A DNA stretch of 64,000 nt, taken from contig NZ_SZUA01000001.1 in assembly GCF_005239095.1 (NCBI RefSeq), forward strand, positions 1,159,049 through 1,223,048, read 5' to 3'. The number at the start of each line of letters is the position of its first letter. Within the stretch, counting starts at the first letter, position 1. Position numbers and translations under genes: made by a program. Source of the DNA: Luteimonas gilva (GTDB lineage: Bacteria; Pseudomonadota; Gammaproteobacteria; Xanthomonadales; Xanthomonadaceae). Shown piece by piece: positions 61,889 to 64,000 of this stretch. The notes beneath the pieces are model-generated. The model had not been told where the DNA came from. It made no database searches and was given only the letters and a program-made list of their open reading frames with translations.

Positions 61889-63003
61889 CGGGTGGCTCCG
61901 TCACGGGTGGGGCGCGGTTCGCGTTCGGGCCGCGGCTCGGTGGACATCGGGATCGCGTTGACGGTCGGCGCGATGGTCTCGGGCGGCAACAGCGGCGGAT
62001 TGGAGGTCGAGCCCGTCGCGCCGGACATCGGCACGTAGATCAGTTGGCGACCGTCGCCGCCGATGACTTTGCGGTTGTCGGCCAGCACCTGTTGCACGGT
62101 ATCCAGCCACAAGCGCTTGCGGGTGACTTCGGGCGATTTTTTGTATTCGTCGACCAGCAACGAGAAGCGGGTCGCATCGCCCGTGGCGCGGGCGATCACC
62201 GCGGTCTTGTAGCCTTCGGCCACGCTGCGGGTGCGCGCCGCTTCGCCGCGCGCTTCGGGCACGATCTTGGCGGCATAGGCGCGCGCTTCGTTGACCAGGC
62301 GCTCGTTGGTCTGCTGGGCGCTGTTCACTTCGTCGAAGGCCGGCTTCACTTCTTCCGGCGGACGCGCGTCCTGCAGGTTCAATTCGGTGACCACCAAACC
62401 GGTGCGGTAGGCGTCCAAAGACACTTGCAGCGCTTTTTCCGCGGCGCTGGACAGCGGGCCGCGTGCGTTGAGCGCCGTATCCAATGTGGAGCGGCCGATC
62501 TGCTCGCGGACGGTGCTGAGCGCCGTTTGCTCCAGCACTTCCTCGGCGTCGCGCGTGCCGAACAGGAACTGGCGCGGATCGCCGACCCGGTACTGCACGT
62601 TGAAGGAGACGGTGACGATGTTCTCGTCGCGGGTCAGCACCGGCACGGTGTTGCTGTAGGTGCGCACGCCGGTGGCGTTGACCTTGATCACCCGCTCCAG
62701 CGGCCAGGGCAGCTTGAAGTTGGGGCCGGGCTGCATGGTGCGGGCGTACTGGCCGAAGCGCAGCACCACGCCGCGCTGCTGTTCGGCGATCAGGGTGAAG
62801 GTGGTGAAGGCCAGCCACAGCAGCACCAGGATGCCGATCCAGCGCATCGCGCCGCCGCCGCCCATGCCGCCGAACAGGCCGCGCAGCGCGTCGCCGACCG
62901 CGTCCAGCGGATTGCCGCCGCGGCCGCCGCCAGGCCGACCGCCCTGCCCCTGTCCGTTGCCGTTTTTTCCAGAACCGCCGCTACCGGGAATATTCCAGGC
63001 CAT
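61885..63003 (-). CDS. hflK: HflK, SPFH regulator of FtsH
   Basis: A 372-residue protein. The Gly/Asn/Gln-rich N-terminus (NIPGSGGSGKNGNGQGQGGR) is typical of HflK, then a helix at about 54-73 (RWIGILVLLWLAFTTFTLIA) and the SPFH domain (AEQQRGVVLRFGQYARTMQP, FNVQYRVGDPRQFLFGTRDA, ALNARGPLSS, AFDEVNSAQQTNERLVNEA). The C-terminus is Pro/Arg-rich. It partners HflC. Confidence 0.96.
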   Translation of the reverse strand: MAWNIPGSGGSGKNGNGQGQGGRPGGGRGGNPLDAVGDALRGLFGGMGGGGAMRWIGILVLLWLAFTTFTLIAEQQRGVVLRFGQYARTMQPGPNFKLPWPLERVIKVNATGVRTYSNTVPVLTRDENIVTVSFNVQYRVGDPRQFLFGTRDAEEVLEQTALSTVREQIGRSTLDTALNARGPLSSAAEKALQVSLDAYRTGLVVTELNLQDARPPEEVKPAFDEVNSAQQTNERLVNEARAYAAKIVPEARGEAARTRSVAEGYKTAVIARATGDATRFSLLVDEYKKSPEVTRKRLWLDTVQQVLADNRKVIGGDGRQLIYVPMSGATGSTSNPPLLPPETIAPTVNAIPMSTEPRPEREPRPTRDGATR

Positions 63004-63101
63004 GCCTGCTCCACATCCGAAAGGTATACGCCCACCGTCCCGGCCAGGGCGCGAAATCGCTGGGCGCCGATCTTAAACGACCGGACGCGCACGACCCGAT
63101 T

Positions 63102-64000
63102 CTACAAGGTGGGGTTGGCCCCCTCGCCGGGCAAGAGCCCTCGCAGGGCTTCGCCGCCCTCGCCCGCGGCCAACCGCGCCGCGTCGCTGGCGGCCAGGTC
63201 CACGCTCAGCCGCCAGCCGTCCTCGTCGTGGCTCTCGGCGCGCACCGCATCCAAGTCGTGCAGGCGCGAACGCAGCCGGGCGGCATGGTTGGGCAACAGG
63301 ACCTCGCCGACGACGCGGCGCAGATCCAGCGCTTCGCCCAGCGCTTGGCGCAACAGATCCAGGCCCAGGCCGTTTTGCGCGGAAAGCCAGACGCGGGCGC
63401 GCCCTTCGTTCGGTTTTTCGTAGCGCGCCTCGGCGCCTTCGACCCGATCGATCTTGTTGTAGACCAGCACCTGCGGCAGATCGCCGGCGCCGATCTCGGC
63501 CAGCACCGCATCCACTTGCGCCACGCGTTCGTTGCGCAGCGGATCGGCGGCGTCGATCACGTGCAGCAGCAGATCGGCCTCGCGCGCTTCGGACAAGGTC
63601 GAACGGAACGCGGCGACCAGTTCGTGCGGCAAGTCGCGCACGAAACCGACCGTGTCGGCCAACAGCACGGCGCCGCCGGGCAAAGCGAGACGGCGCACGG
63701 TGGGGTCGAGCGTGGCGAACAACTGGTCGGCGGCGTAGGCCTCGGCGCCGGTCAGCGCATTGAACAGGGTCGATTTGCCGGCGTTGGTGTAGCCGACCAG
63801 CGCCACCCGCGGCACTTCGCTGCGCACTCGCGCGCGGCGCATCTGGGTGTGCTGCACCTCGACTTTTTCCAGCCGCTTCTGCAACTGGTCGACGCGCTTC
63901 TGCAGCAGCCGGCGGTCGGTTTCCAACTGGGTTTCGCCGGGGCCGCGCATGCCGATCGCGCTGCGTTGGCGTTCCAAGTGGGTCCAGCCGCGAACCAGGC
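63102..64000 (-). CDS. hflX: GTPase HflX (5' end cut by window)
   Basis: The visible 299 codons cover the end of the HflX N-terminal domain (IGMRGPGETQLETDRR, then coiled coil LLQKRVDQLQKRLEKVEVQH) and the G domain: G1 GYTNAGKST, G3 DTVGF, G4 NKID, then a C-terminal domain. HflX binds 50S subunits and rescues or splits stalled ribosomes under heat stress. Its start lies beyond the right edge. It is followed by hflK after 98 bases. Confidence 0.96.
   Translation of the reverse strand, partial: LVRGWTHLERQRSAIGMRGPGETQLETDRRLLQKRVDQLQKRLEKVEVQHTQMRRARVRSEVPRVALVGYTNAGKSTLFNALTGAEAYAADQLFATLDPTVRRLALPGGAVLLADTVGFVRDLPHELVAAFRSTLSEAREADLLLHVIDAADPLRNERVAQVDAVLAEIGAGDLPQVLVYNKIDRVEGAEARYEKPNEGRARVWLSAQNGLGLDLLRQALGEALDLRRVVGEVLLPNHAARLRSRLHDLDAVRAESHDEDGWRLSVDLAASDAARLAAGEGGEALRGLLPGEGANPTL

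Overview
The window is about 67% G+C, densely coded and looks chromosomal. It points to a gammaproteobacterium of the Xanthomonadaceae/Lysobacteraceae, probably Lysobacter or a close relative. The grounds are the hflX-hflK-hflC-DUF2065-purA order, an M2 (ACE-type) peptidase, PurT, the Bpt aminoacyl-transferase, DUF6491, DUF6496 and DUF2007 proteins, and many GTAG-type palindromes of the kind described in Stenotrophomonas. I see no rRNA, tRNA, CRISPR array, prophage or insertion sequence. Nearly all genes are recognisable chromosomal genes, separated mainly by short palindromic repeats.

Layout. 1-7.9 kb: a pirin protein (cut at the left edge), a SAM methyltransferase, a DUF6491 secreted protein, a MOSC/hydrolase/RlmKL operon, a peptidoglycan amidase, TesB thioesterase and a DUF2007 membrane protein. 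7.9-12.9 kb: an ECF sigma factor fused to a membrane domain, a LytTR two-component system with a lipoprotein, and an EF-hand protein. 13-17.7 kb: Bpt, an endonuclease/phosphatase-like lipoprotein, PurT and a beta-rich lipoprotein. 17.7-21.4 kb: a seven-gene run (SPFH protein, ribbon-helix-helix regulator, DUF4177, 40-aa membrane protein, CPBP protease, PH-like membrane protein, M15 carboxypeptidase) behind an AT-rich control region. 21.5-24 kb: a PLP decarboxylase with an extra C-terminal domain and two small unknown genes. 24-28.4 kb: AlkA-type glycosylase, DUF423, a SRPBCC membrane protein and a NarL-type two-component system. 28.5-31.7 kb: GNAT, minC, minD, minE and a HExxH protein. 31.8-39.3 kb: DUF6496, M2 peptidase, an orphan Oar-type domain, a Rieske oxygenase with an amino-acid permease, Bcr-type MFS and a VOC protein. 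39.5-42.7 kb: a tandem glycine riboswitch driving gcvP. 42.7-51 kb: DUF2846, M1 aminopeptidase, VOC, GST, an Lrp regulator, a DpaL-like PLP lyase and DUF763. 51.1-54.5 kb: five tandem paralogues with twin-arginine leaders. 54.6-64 kb: a MocR regulator, a PAS/GGDEF/EAL protein, purA, DUF2065, hflC, hflK and hflX (cut at the right edge).

Several themes run through the window. First, GTAG-type palindromes supply the TAG stop codon of at least seven genes, including both genes of one convergent pair, and one palindrome of a related family is translated in frame inside the MinC linker. Second, the array of five secreted paralogues has an A-B-A-B-C pattern. Third, the SPFH/RHH/CPBP/M15 run looks like a self-regulated envelope operon. 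Fourth, -10-like hexamers sit 6-7 bases before several start codons, which suggests leaderless transcripts. Functional calls rest on motif recognition only; no database search was run.
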